Of a DNA stretch of 64,000 nt, positions 1 to 10,904 are shown piece after piece (positions within the stretch are counted from its first letter, which is position 1; each line of letters begins with the position of its first letter). The notes under the pieces were generated by a model. The model was not told where the DNA came from. It saw only the letters and a program-made list of their open reading frames with translations, and ran no database searches. Source of the DNA: Oikopleura dioica (Eukaryota > Chordata > Appendicularia > Copelata > Oikopleuridae); contig OU015567.1 of NCBI GenBank assembly GCA_907165135.1, forward strand, positions 11,413,001 to 11,477,000. The letters run 5' to 3'. The translations under genes were made by a program, and so were the position numbers.

Positions 1-3000
1 TCGCGCCTCTAATTGTTGCAACTTCATCGATTTTCTCGGCGAAGGAGTGCTTTGATTACCAACTTCTGGTACTGTCACTTTTGGTGGTGCAGGAGTAAGA
101 AATCCGCCTTTGCGATGTTTTCCTACAATGCCGGCTTGGGCTCGCTTTTCTGGTTCTTTTTCATGATTTTCTTCTTTCTTCTCTGATTCATCTTTCTTCG
201 GCAGTTGAATTTTCTCAGGTCTGGGAAGACGTTTGAAATCAGTTGCTTCAATTTCTTTCTTCTGAACATTGAAAGGACTAGTCTTAATCCTCAGCGAAGC
301 GCTTCTTCTCAGCGGTGCAGAGCTTTTTGAGTTCGAATTGTTCGAGTTAGCAAGAGACGTGTTTGATCCAAACTTTCGAGCCATGTCCCTGACAGAGCCA
401 CTTCGTTTGAATAGCCCTAAGTCCTCTTCTTCAGTGAGTTGAATTTCTTTGGGGCTATCGCGCGCCACTGGAGCTTTCACGATGTCATTGAAGAAACTGA
501 GTCTGTTGGCGAAGACATTTTTGCCAGTAATAGCTCTATTTAGCGGATGTTATTCAGAAAAAGAATATTGTAACTTACTCTTCGACAATTTGCTCATTTC
601 TAAGTTCAGTTGCATTTCTATGTTTCTCTATCATCTCCAGATCAGCCTTGCTTTTGGAAGGCTCGCATAAAAGCGCATATTTTGGAACAACTTGTCTCAT
701 AAAAATAATTTTTTTAATGAAAAATAAGACACTTCTTTGCTCTGCCAATCGAGCCAAACTGATCGCAAACGCGATTATTTTTTAAATTTATTCGAAATTA
801 TATTTTGCATTTCTAGAGGTTTCATATGTTTTTCGAATAAGTCATTTTAGAGTCTGTTAGACTCGTTTTTTCTTGTTATCGTGCATTTTGATTAAATTTT
901 TATTGTGCGAGCGGTTCCTGAAAACGGGCTGGGAAACTGCACGCATTGCACGTGGTCGGCGAAGTTTCCCTTGTCGTCTCAAAACGCTAAGAAGAAATTT
1001 TGATTGGCTTTGAAATATAAATTTCAAGAAAAGAAATTTTTGATTGAATAGAATTTTACCTGTTGTTATTGGACTCGTTAGTTTCGTGAGTTTCCGATTG
1101 ATTTTGTGCTGGCAGTGGAGGTTTGTTAGTGATTTCATTAGTTTTAGTTTCGCTTGAGTTAGAGGTATGTACAGATTTGCTGACTGGATCTGGGCACGGT
1201 TCGGGAAACTCATCTTCGTCTTCCGAAACGGTTATATTATCAGCGTTCGGCTCAGCGACCGGATCGTCGGGAGGGACGAGAACTGAATTCGATCTCTCTG
1301 GAAATTCCTCTTCGGCATCAGATTTTGATGAGCCCGGCTCTTCCCCGAGTGTAAGCAGATTTTCCGTTTCAGTATCACTCTTGCTGATAGATTCTTCTTG
1401 CGCGCTGAGATAGACACTTTCTGGGTCAGTTTCTTTTCCATCTTCTCCCTCTTTTGGGAATTCGTGCTCTTGCTCTTTATCTAATGACTCGGAGTTGTCG
1501 ACGATGTCTTCAGATAATGAAACCGGCACTTTCATCGCTGGGTTCAGAGGAGTGCTGAGTTTGACCTCTTCGTAATCATCTAGAGTGGAAGTAAATGTGA
1601 ACATGATTTGCTAGATTAGACAAACCGAATTCAGAAGGCACCGACTCATGACAAGATTTTAGAGCGTCTGGTGTTTCCAATTGATCAGCATATGCATTAG
1701 CATCCTTCATTACAAATTAATCACTTCGGCTTAAAAGTTTGTTACCTCGTGAGGGTCATCTTCTGACAATGACTCGTCAATGATGATCTCATGGCCTCCG
1801 ATGTCTTCCGATTTATCTTCCATCTCATCTTTTTCGACTCCCTCAAATTCTTCGTCACGATCAACTTGCTCGATTTCTTGGCTGACATCATCAACCGTCA
1901 GATCCAAATCTTCGATAATTGCTCGCGCTTGACTTTCGGACAGATTCACCTCATCAAGAAGCGCGTCTTCATCAAGAGTCATATTTCGGACAGGTGGTCG
2001 TTCACGTTTCGTTTCGTTTAGCTGTCCACGGGTATTGTCTGTGTAAAGGACTTCATCGTCAGACTCTGAATCAGCACGGCGTCGCTGAACCTGCGTCTTT
2101 TTCTCCCACATAAGTCTGGCGCTTCGAGAACGAGTTAATGCTTCTTCACGGTCCTCAGCGGAAAGAGATTCTTGGCGGATTGATCGGCCTGAAATTTGCA
2201 ATCAAGGAGGAGTACAAGTTCAAACTTGGCTTTGACTTTCTCATTCTCTCATGTCCAATATTAATAATATTATATTATTTAAGCGGTCAATATTGACACT
2301 TACCTGAGGCGGATCTATTGATCGTCTGTTCAAGTGCAGTTCTTTTATCTCTCAAGCTGCCCGAGTATCCAAGCGAGATAGCAGGCTTCTTCTCCGCCGG
2401 TGGTGAACTATCTTTCTTCGAAAATTGCTCTTCAATCTGTTTCCGACGCGTTTCAAGCGTTTGCAGCTCGGACAACGATTCTCTTCAAACATGATTGTTT
2501 TCTGTCAAGCGACTTGATTTAATACCTTGCATTGTTTGTAGTGCTAGAAGTGACGACTTCCGGTTTCTTTGATAGCTTTGTCTCCCACTTATCAAGCATT
2601 GACTTTGTGTCGATAGGCGAAGGATCCGTACTTGAAGCGACGACTTTATAGATGCTCAGAAACCAGGTTTAGGGATGAAGAATAAACATTCATCAAATTT
2701 GGGTGATCAAAATACTTCCCTTGAAGAAAATATTTAAGAGCATTTGCCTAAATTTCTCGCTTGAGGAATCGGAGCTTTTTCTTCGAGCTGGAAATCCTCC
2801 TGTATCTTAGACGGAGCACTAGTCGGATTCGTTCTGTATCCTTCATCATCAGAGCCTTCTGAAAACGAAGCGTCTGAGAAAATTTCTTCTGAGTTGATAT
2901 CTGAGCAGCTGGCATCTGAGAATAATGAAGCGTCGCTTATCAGAGGATAAAATTAATTATATCGAAGATAATTAGCTTTTAAAGGTCATTAAATATTATT

Positions 3001-5008
3001 TATCCTTTCCTGCTCGTTATGTCCATTTTCTCTCTCTTCGATGATCTTCTTCTCGATTTCTCGTTGTTCTGAAAACAAAAAAAAAATATTTCAAAATCAC
3101 ACGACCATGACGTTTGTAAAACTAGGCGACGGTTCTTATCAAAGAAAAAGTCTTCAAAAGAAGATCACGAGTCTGGGAAAAACTAGGAGAAACAAAATTA
3201 TCACACAGTTGTTGGATCGCCGAAGGTAAACACTTTGTGTAAATTCCATTTCTGGACCGAGAAAAGCAAACAAATTAGCCAGTTCATATCAGTTTTAAGG
3301 GACCATAATGATAAGTCTTTAAATTTGCAAAAGGATGTCATTATTCAAGAATTTCAGGTCCGGATATGAAAATGTTCTCTTGGTGGGTAAATTTGATATT
3401 TATTATAATTAATTCATTATCTTTAAAAAGGAAGAGTCGAATAAGAATTCAAAATATCTCTATTTAGCTGGTGGCTTTTTGAGCATCAGAAATGTCAAAA
3501 TCGGGTCTGAGATGCCGCCTGCTCAAATAGAGCGCAATTTCTTCCATCGACAAACATCTTTATTAGGCTCGGCTATTCTGAGATTACTGAGAAAATGTCA
3601 CGCTCATTATAATGCTGCAGAGGAAAATATACTGAGATTCGTTGTTAGGCAGGACTTTGCGGTCGATCAGGGGCATGTGGAATTACGAACTTTTTTAAAT
3701 TCATTTGCTCTTATTTGAAATTGAGATACACGCGTCCTTGGGCTAATTTAGAATATCGTGAAATTTGAAAATTCAATATTTGATTTTCAGTTTTTCTAAA
3801 ATGTCTTCCTTGGTTTGTTTGATAATAACACTAAATTTACCTCTCGAAATTCTCTATGCGATCTTGAGAAGAACAACAGAGCCTCGTAAAAGCGCGAGGG
3901 AAGCTGAGTAAGATCTCACTCGTAAGAAATGACTTTTCAAAATCGTTAATCAAGAATCAGAAAGATCCACATATTTATTACATCAATAAACTTAGCGCCA
4001 GCTCTTACTAATAAAAAATCCCAATCTTTTAATTAAGGATACAGCATGAATAGGTGTGGGAAAAACATGGTGTCTCTCTGAGCTGTGATTGAGTTAGTCA
4101 GGAGATGAGCCGCAATTTGCATTTTGTCGATCAATACTTATGCTCACCAGAAAATAAATTACGCCGACATATATTTCATAAAAAATAAACGACACTCTAC
4201 TCTTCTCGGGATATTTTTGATAACTCTCGTGCGAAAAAAATATTTTTGCAAAAGCTTTGTTTCCCACAGGCACTTTCGGTAAAGAAAAATCAATTTAGAT
4301 GAATGCATAATTTAGCCCAAGCATTTGAACCCGTCAGTTCCATCCGAATGGAATTATGCACGAATATCTACAGCCAGGTCCCGGAGAAGTGATTTTTTAT
4401 TTATAAGCTCGCTTACCGGTGAATTTTGATGAGAGAACGTGACCTCCTTCTTCTTACTTGGCTTGAGATTTTTAGCTTCATTTGGAAGGGTGGCAGTCTT
4501 TGTCTCTTGAGGGAATTCTTTGATTTTCTTTTCTTTTGGAGGACTTTCAGAAGCTACGCGGGCGGATGAACGAGTGCGAATCTTCGGCTTCGGCGCTTCC
4601 TCGGACTTTGTTTGCTCTTTTCTAGCACTTTTTCTCGATATAACTGGATTTGGGCAACATGCATCTTTCTTTGCATGTCTGAGGTTTGCTCTACTGACTC
4701 GTTTGGTCGTTGGAATAGTCTTTTCATCACTCTCTGCTTTCTTATTTCTTATAACAACAGATCTATCATCTTTTTGCAAATCGCTCTTTCTGATCGAGGC
4801 TCAGCAAAACCCGGCAAAGAAACGGGAAGGAAACGCAAGTAAAATGCCAAAAAGACAATTTGGTGGAGCCTTTCCTTTGATTTATTGGCGCTTTTGAAGA
4901 GCTGGGACGGCTCCTAGTCCGCGCACGTGTCACGCTTGGCGACGAGCGCAAGGAGTTGCGGAAATTGCTGTCCGACGATGAGAATGGAGCGCGGAAATCA
5001 TCGCTCAT
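1..5008 (-). CDS. Large Ser/Glu-rich scaffold-like protein (3' end beyond window)
   Basis: Not assigned to a family. The proposed start is the ATG at 5008 (MSDDFRAP). Exons are then read at about 5008-4860, about 4790-4418, 3074-3010, 2947-2760, 2640-2525, 2490-2302, 2190-1746, 1706-1640, 1610-1062, 706-570 and 547 to the left edge. Junctions keep the frame, e.g. NNAR/ESLSELQ near 2500, RSASG/RSIRQ near 2300-2190 and EQIVEE/AITGK near 570-547. The N-terminus is basic (RTRSSAR). The middle has helical KWETKL and TRRKQIEEQ segments, then a long acidic Ser/Glu stretch (1604-1062), then basic, phosphosite-like motifs such as RSGSVRD and RRSASLR. The composition suggests a cytoskeletal or scaffold protein, which is inference only. 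The first intron looks GC-AG. The roughly 1.3 kb intron 4417-3075 holds a gene on the other strand. The block 5008-4354 could instead be a separate short gene, because reading through the donor at 4417 gives a stop at 4354. Confidence 0.5.
3107..3718 (+). CDS. Small unidentified basic protein, nested in an opposite-strand intron
   Basis: Three exons join cleanly: 3107-3225, 3358-3382 and 3431-3718. The ATG at 3107 opens MTFVKLGDG. Intron 1 is GTAAAC...TTTCAG; intron 2 is GTGGGT...AAAAAG (48 bases). Exon 3 is one continuous 95-codon frame ending at TGA 3716-3718. The predicted protein is about 140 residues, Lys/Arg-rich at the N-terminus (LGKTRRNK), with no signal peptide or membrane segment. 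No family was recognised. It lies between exons of the long minus-strand gene and starts about 30 bases from that gene's acceptor at 3075. Coding support is the open third exon plus two good splice junctions. Confidence 0.5.
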
Positions 5009-7182
5009 CTAAATTCACACCTTTCCAATTCTAGTCTTAAATCTAACGAAAATATAAAAGTTAACCATCGTTCAAAAATATTTCTTCATAAATCATTTTT
5101 TAGCACACTTTACTTTTGAAAACATCGTTGAACTCTTCTACTTCTATCTTATTCTCATAAAAAAAGTAGATTATTATACGTCTCCTCTTCACTCAATCTG
5201 TCGAGCTTTGAAGAGGAGACATGAGGATTTACTACCGCCAGAGTCGCCATAAACTCCTGCTTTTTAAATTGATTACTGCGTTGCTTAATAAGACTCCCCT
5301 GATCTAGCTCAACTTTTTACTTTATTAGCTGATTGCTTTCTACATTTTTCTTCCTTAAAAATCACAGTAAAGTCATCAAAATATTCGAATCGATCAATAA
5401 TTTGTGGCAAAATAGAACTTACTGTTTTTGATACTCAAAACACTCGTGGAAATTCAAGAGCTTCTCTCAGGTTTCTGCATTCTTCGCAAAGTTCAATAGC
5501 AAAATTGAAATTTGAAAATTTTTCAACCTCCTCCGAGAATAACGGAATGCGGAAGTTAATCTAAGAAAAACAGACGGACAGATATTAATTCGGGAAATTG
5601 ACCAAACGACTGCCTCGGGGCCAGAACTTCCTCCCTTTTTTTGAACGGAGCAATAAATAGTGCGATGAATAATCCGCATTTCTAGCGTCAAATTGAGCCG
5701 CATCGTGGATTATTGCAGGCATTTTGAGGGATAAAAGTGGCTTATTCGAGTGCTGATAGCAAGGAAGAGAAAATTTGCATATTTGGGCCTGCTTTGCATA
5801 AATCTCTCATGATCACTCCTGCTTGTGAATTGTAATATTTCAATAAAAATGAGACGTGTTTTTGTTGAATTTATAAATTTATTCTTTGGGAGACCAGAGC
5901 GTAAAAGTGATGACTATTGCAGAATTTGGAGGCCGAAATCGAGAAGGTCGCGAAAAATCCACACAATGGAATTAAACTAACCTTTTTTTTCTTATTTTTT
6001 TTGTTTTCTACTTGCCAAATTTCCACGCAGGACTCGATTGAACATTTGACGGTGGTAGAAAAATTGTTTTCATTTTGAGTGAAAAAGGGGTTGAGCACTG
6101 CGGTGGAAATAGAGCAATTAGAAGTGGGTTTTTGGAGGTATAGTTGTGCAGTATTCGTAGTGATGAGAAAGGGAAGGTTTTATCTCTGACCGATTAGTAA
6201 CTGCTCGATTATATAAAGCTTGAACAAAAGTTAAAGGTTCATAGAATAAAGGGTTACTAATGAAAGGGGGTCAGTATCCACGATTTAAAACTACTAAATG
6301 GGCATGTTGGAGGAGCAAATCATTTTTCAGATTCATTTTTTGAAACTTGGGCAGGAAATCTTAGATAATTCAGTTTGAGATAAAGAACATACTGTCACTT
6401 TTTTCAACTTGAAGTTATTTTCTATTTTTGAGCGGGCAGAAAATAACGATAAGTTCAAAAAAGAGAGCAGCAAAAATCCAAATGAAATACAGAAAAAAAT
6501 GCACCACCTCTCGAATTGTCAAGAAAAATGGGCATTAAATTCAGTAAGAAATTGAAAAAATAATGCTGATACGCAAAGGCCGAAAGCATAAAAACAGCGC
6601 CATCTATTGAGAGGATAAAGGAGGTCACACGCTGCAGGGCACGGCAGAGAAAATTGAGGGGCTTGGCGAAAATAAAACGAATGCGATGATGGGCGTTTAG
6701 GGCGAAAAGCTTGGGAGGTTGCGATGGTTTGGAAACTTGGACTAGGAGGAGCAGACCGAATCGGTTTGATTACAATTTGACTTTTACTGATTTTTATGGT
6801 GTTTTTACGCTTCAGGAGTTTGAAGGACGATTAGCTTGGAGTTTAAAGTTTTCACGAGTGCTGTACCAAATGAGGTTGAATTGAACGTTAATTGTTTCTT
6901 TGGGCAAAAACGTAAAAGGAACAAAACTTAAAATTATCAAGATAGGACAAATTTGAACAAAAAGCACAACCAACCACGGTGATGTGAATGTTGGTGTGTT
7001 GGGTATTGAAATATGATTGATAAATTTAGATTTTTTGGCTGAGCTTCACGGTCGAATTAGGGTCCGACCTGCGGAACAGGCTCCGGCGGCGTCCGGAAAA
7101 GGTTGAACGACTTTCGGGACAGAAGCGGAGAGTCAGGAACAGCAGGAACAGGACGGTCGAGGTAGACTATGGTTCAGAGCTC
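5009..7182. other. Intergenic, no gene seen
   Basis: AT-rich sequence lies upstream of the first minus-strand gene and downstream of the gene ending at 7183. Only short frames without plausible splice partners occur. An isolated GC-richer patch lies at about 6590-6740, including GCGCCATCTATTG near 6597. No RNA gene or repeat family was recognised. Confidence 0.5.
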
Positions 7183-7886
7183 TCACCCGAGCGAACTCTA
7201 AGAAAGAAATTAGAAGCTACATCATGTTAGAATTGGCGAACCTTGATGAGTTGGTCGGGATCAGTTTCTGTGAGATCGGTCTGAACTGGGAGGAACAGGC
7301 CGAACTGATCGAACAGGCCGAGGCTAGAATCCTCTGGGACTTGTGGTGATCGATTTTGATGGGAAGTTGGTTTTTCTTGTGACTTTTCGGAATTGGTCCT
7401 TTCTTCGGGGACGTGAGGGAATTTGCTGTTTTCTGGGCCTAAAAGAGTGTCGAAATGACCGGTGGTTCAATTGTCTTACCAAAAAATTTAGGGTCTCCCT
7501 GTGAGGACTTGATACTCTCGTGGAACATTTTTTGAATCGCATAAGTTTGATAATCGTCTTGAACAGAGCGGTGTGCCCGCAGGCGCGTTCTTTCCTGGCA
7601 AAAAGTTGTCTTCGTCAACGGATGATGCTGCTTATTGCCTTCAGGTCAGTAGCTTGTTTTCTGGCTTCATTTTTCACGCTTCGAACGCGAGAAAAGATTT
7701 GCCTAGTACTGAAAAAATGATTAAAACCCTTGTGAAAGATAAAATATATATAAATCAAGTGAAGGCCCTGAGGCTCGCGAAAGATCACGAGATAAATTGA
7801 GATTGTTTACTTACGAAATGAGGTAGAGCGGTTATGCAGGGGTTAGCTTCAAGCTTTTTGTCGAGTACTCGGACAGTGGAGTCGAA
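7183..7886 (-). CDS. Unidentified protein, C-terminal exons (5' end unresolved)
   Basis: Exons on the minus strand join in frame. A first block (about 7886-7818, FDSTVRVLDKK) ends at a GTAAGT donor. A helical block at about 7707-7638 reads RVRSVKNEARKQATDL. It splices to a block starting DYQTYAIQKMFHES (about 7558-7482), then to an acidic Ser/Gln exon containing GLFDQFGLFLPV (about 7439-7242), and a short last exon that stops at 7183. The join from SII to HDYQTY uses a GTTGAC...TTCAAG intron and keeps one frame. The last junction has two possible acceptors. No ATG was found in the first block, so upstream exons are missing from this model. Family and function are unknown. Confidence 0.45.
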
Positions 7887-8564
7887 CTTTCATGGAAGAA
7901 ATGTTGTTTTCGCTTTTTGCACTACATTTCGTTCCTTGAAAGTTCCGCTCCCCTATCGATATGAAAACGAATATCTGGAAGGTTCCATAGCGTAAATACG
8001 CCTTCACCGTAAAGACAGAAGTATGCGCAGCGTCGATTGGTCAGCTCAGTAAAGGAAACTTTACAACAAAACCAGGGTCACGCGGTTCCGAATTCTAGGG
8101 TCCCGGTTCCATGGTAAAGTTCACTGCTCCGAGCTTGCATTTATACTGGCAAACTTCTGCAAACTCTGGTTGAATAGGCGGGTACAATCAGCCAGAAGCC
8201 TAATCATGAAGCCCTGAATGTACCTACGGTTAGCTGTGGTTTCAAGAGGGGAGGAATCAATCGAATTAGCACAACAAAGACACTCTGGTCTAGAAAGCTT
8301 CAACTTCAAAATATTCTCGAAAATATACGGTATTATCTAACCATCCATGGCATAAACATTTGTCTCTTTACACTGATTATGAACATCATAAGGAGTGACA
8401 TATCTGTAAGCTTATTAGGTGGCTTCCCGTATTCATTATAGGTATTACCTGTCGAAATCTCTGAGGTTCTCTCTTCATATTATGATAAAAATGAAAAATT
8501 AGGTCCGTGCCCCTATATCGTTTTTTCGATACTGAAGTGATTGATCGGCAGATTCAGAGACCAT
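7887..8564. other. Intergenic, no gene supported
   Basis: No convincing gene. The minus strand at 8309-8121 has a 62-codon frame with RRYIQGF followed by a helical stretch, which faintly recalls the thumb region of Ty3/gypsy-type reverse transcriptases. No catalytic motif, RNase H or integrase lies around it, so it is not called an element. Confidence 0.4.
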
Positions 8565-8790
8565 GACCTCGGCGGGGGGATTAAGTGGGTCAGCCGGCGG
8601 CCGATCGCGCTGATTTTCTGGGTCACCTTCACGGTTGGAGACCATAAATTTCACACGCGAGAGGCGGGGGATGAAGGGGCCGCGCGATCCGGGTCAGCCG
8701 ACGGGCGACCGTAAACCCGTTCCGTATGCGCCTGAGCGTGACGGGAAATTTCACGCTCACGGGGAGAAATCTCCCAGTGTGAAACAATTG
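8565..8790. repeat. GC-rich island with partly repeated motif
   Basis: This stretch is much richer in G and C than its surroundings. It carries GGGTCAGCCGGCGGCCGATC near 8588 and a related GGGTCAGCCGACGGGCGACC near 8690. AAATTTCACACGCGAGAG (about 8648) and AAATTTCACGCTCACGG (about 8746) form a second related pair. The frame across it (8635-8862) has no recognisable protein character. It may be a repeat remnant or a CpG-like regulatory block. Confidence 0.35.
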
Positions 8791-8905
8791 ACACAGATTT
8801 CAGAGGACTCGAAAACATTTTCCATCCTTTGGAATAATACCCGTACTCAAAATCAGGCTTAGAATCCCAATTTCAAAGCTTCTATAAGCGGAAGACCTGG
8901 AATAG

Positions 8906-9289
8906 ATGAACTTTGATTTGTGCGCATCACACGAATTCACCCAAAACAAAAGAGTGCTCCCCTTATCGCTCGAAAACCTCGGAACCCATTATTTTGAAAA
9001 TACCATCTTCACTCGCTCATATCGCGTGAGAGGTTTTTTTTTTGTAAAATTCAACCCTTCTTCCTCGTTAGATGAGCGCGCCAAAATTCGTTTTGATGTT
9101 TGCGGAATGGGGGTTTACGAGTTTATTGGGTACACATGGTGGTTTTTATGGCCCCTTGGGTACTGGCATTTTATGATCTATCGAAAGGGTTGGGGTTTTC
9201 TCTTTCAACTCTTACTAGAAGAAGGTCTTGAATTATCAAAATCTCTGTGTATAGAAATGAATACATTTACGAATAAACCACGAGGGTAA
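8906..9289 (+). other. Isolated 127-codon open frame of doubtful status
   Basis: This is the longest frame between 5 and 10.9 kb, opening MNFDLCASHEF and ending KPRG. It has an aromatic run (YTWWFLWPLGYWHFM) that could be one membrane segment. No splice partners, no paralogue in the window and no family resemblance were found. It may be chance or an old element fragment. Confidence 0.2.
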
Positions 9290-9739
9290 CTAAGGCTTCA
9301 ACTTGTTGAAAATACATAAGGTTACCAGTGCTTCATAATCATTCTACTCTTCCCAAATTTTCAATCTCTAGCTCAAAAACAATCAATGTTATCCCAAGTC
9401 TCTCTACTCTGAAGTTTTCATAGAACCAATATCATAGAATAAAGTGGTTGTAAAATCATTTAATAATTGCTTGATTGAATTGACGATTTGAAAAAGGTTA
9501 TCTCCCAGCTCTTGCGTCTGTCTTACCGCCATTTCGAGTTTGAGAGTTGTTTTTTAATCCCATGCAAACTCATCGTTTTGACATCTTCATTAGCGTATGA
9601 TACTCGTACCTCTTTATAAGCAAAATTCAATCGACTGACTCCAAAATTTTAGGCGTCTGGATTCTATTACTCTGACTTACTTACTCTTAGTAATAGATAG
9701 TCCCATCTCTCAGTCTCTAGTTTTTTCGATTGTTGATTG

Positions 9740-9930
9740 GAGTTTGTGGCGCCGCGGACACTTTCCACAAAATTTTAATTTTCAAACAGTGCGCCAGCGA
9801 CCTTGCGGGCGACAGTGCGTGCGTAGCCAATCAGAGAGCGACTTAGGGCGCAAAGAGTGCGCGGAAAGTCGTTGGCGCTGTGCCAGCGAGGGGACAGCGG
9901 ACGAGCAACACGAGGGATCGATTTTTCAAG
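9740..9930. other. GC-rich patch in AT-rich intergenic DNA
   Basis: Abrupt GC-rich stretch with several GCGCC/GGCGC and TGCGCC words (GTGGCGCCGCGGAC near 9747, GTTGGCGCTGTGCCAGCG near 9870). The 85-codon frame over it is Arg/Cys/Ser-rich, as expected from base composition, and is not called a gene. The rest of 9290-10119 shows nothing recognisable. Confidence 0.35.
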
Positions 9931-10119
9931 CGGCTAATGGGCACTTATTCCTTCCGATTTTGCTGGAATTGTCAGAACGAACCGGGAACTATTCGGATTA
10001 GATTCATTGGAAAATCTGGGATGAAACGAAATATTGCTTGCAAACACTTTTAACATACTAAGACGTAATACTAACTCCGATTGCTTCCAAATTCTAATTC
10101 ATCAATTTTATTAATACAG

Positions 10120-10664
10120 TTAACCGCATGGGACAGATCGGGGATAGAGGCGCTCGGACAGAAGGTGTATTCCACTGCACTTAAGAAAACTACTGGTCGG
10201 ATAAACTTGAAAATTATACCCAATACTAATTTTGGGGTGCAGATTTCAAATCCGCTATCAAAATTTGCATAGCGCTTTTCCTTATTGCAGAAAAAATGCC
10301 ATTTATCTCAGGGGGATTTCAAAAATTATCTCTTATTTAGATTTTTCGAAAAAGTAAATTCAATATTTTATATATTAAATCAGCGATATCGAAAACATAT
10401 AAAACCCCTTTTAGTAGACAAAATTCTTGATATTGGTTCGGTTTCAATGTGCAAACACTCAGCGGGAGGGCAATTAGGCCGCATATAATCCGGTGCAGAG
10501 GGCGGTTGGTAACCGATAATTCCTTGAAACTTATCAGACCTGCTCCAATTATATGAAGGAACAACCATTTTAATTTTTATCTTATTTGGTTTATTCGTTC
10601 GGAAGTTATTTAGCTGAAAAGTCCTTAAGTGCAGTGGAATACACCTTCTGTCCCATGCGGTTAA
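10120..10664. mobile_element. Inverted-repeat element, MITE-like
   Basis: The left end 10120-10185 (TTAACCGCATGGGACAG...CACTGCACTTAAG) and the right end 10624-10664 are reverse complements over about 41 bases. The left arm car­ries about 25 extra bases between two copies of GGACAG. TACAG lies directly before the left arm and TTACAG directly after the right arm, so a short target duplication is possible. The interior of about 440 bases has no transposase; the frames inside are short. It resembles a non-autonomous terminal-inverted-repeat element of about 545 bases. Confidence 0.55.
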
Positions 10665-10904
10665 TTACAGGTAGAAGAGAGGTAGAAAATCATGAACTTT
10701 CTGAGAGACTAGAAAATAGAGATAATAATAGGTGAACATTGAAAACATTTTAGTGCCGTTGAAGTCAAATTGAAATCAACAAGGAACCACAACCAAGTTG
10801 GATAATTAGCTACGGGAATATCTTTAAAGACAAATACTGAGATAATTAATTAAATAACTTTCTGCTGCTATTAGTTTGCAATAAAAAAATAATGAAAGGC
10901 TGAC

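Noticed and set aside
1123-1413. Plus-strand Ser/Gly-rich frame
   Set aside because: Mirror of the acidic Ser/Glu exon on minus, which has matching splice sites.
8121-8309. Minus-strand frame with RRYIQGF resembling a gypsy-type reverse transcriptase thumb
   Set aside because: No YxDD, RNase H, integrase or long terminal repeat nearby; the similarity is a few residues and could be chance.
10285-10568. Frames within the inverted-repeat element
   Set aside because: Short, in both strands, no transposase motif; treated as non-coding interior.
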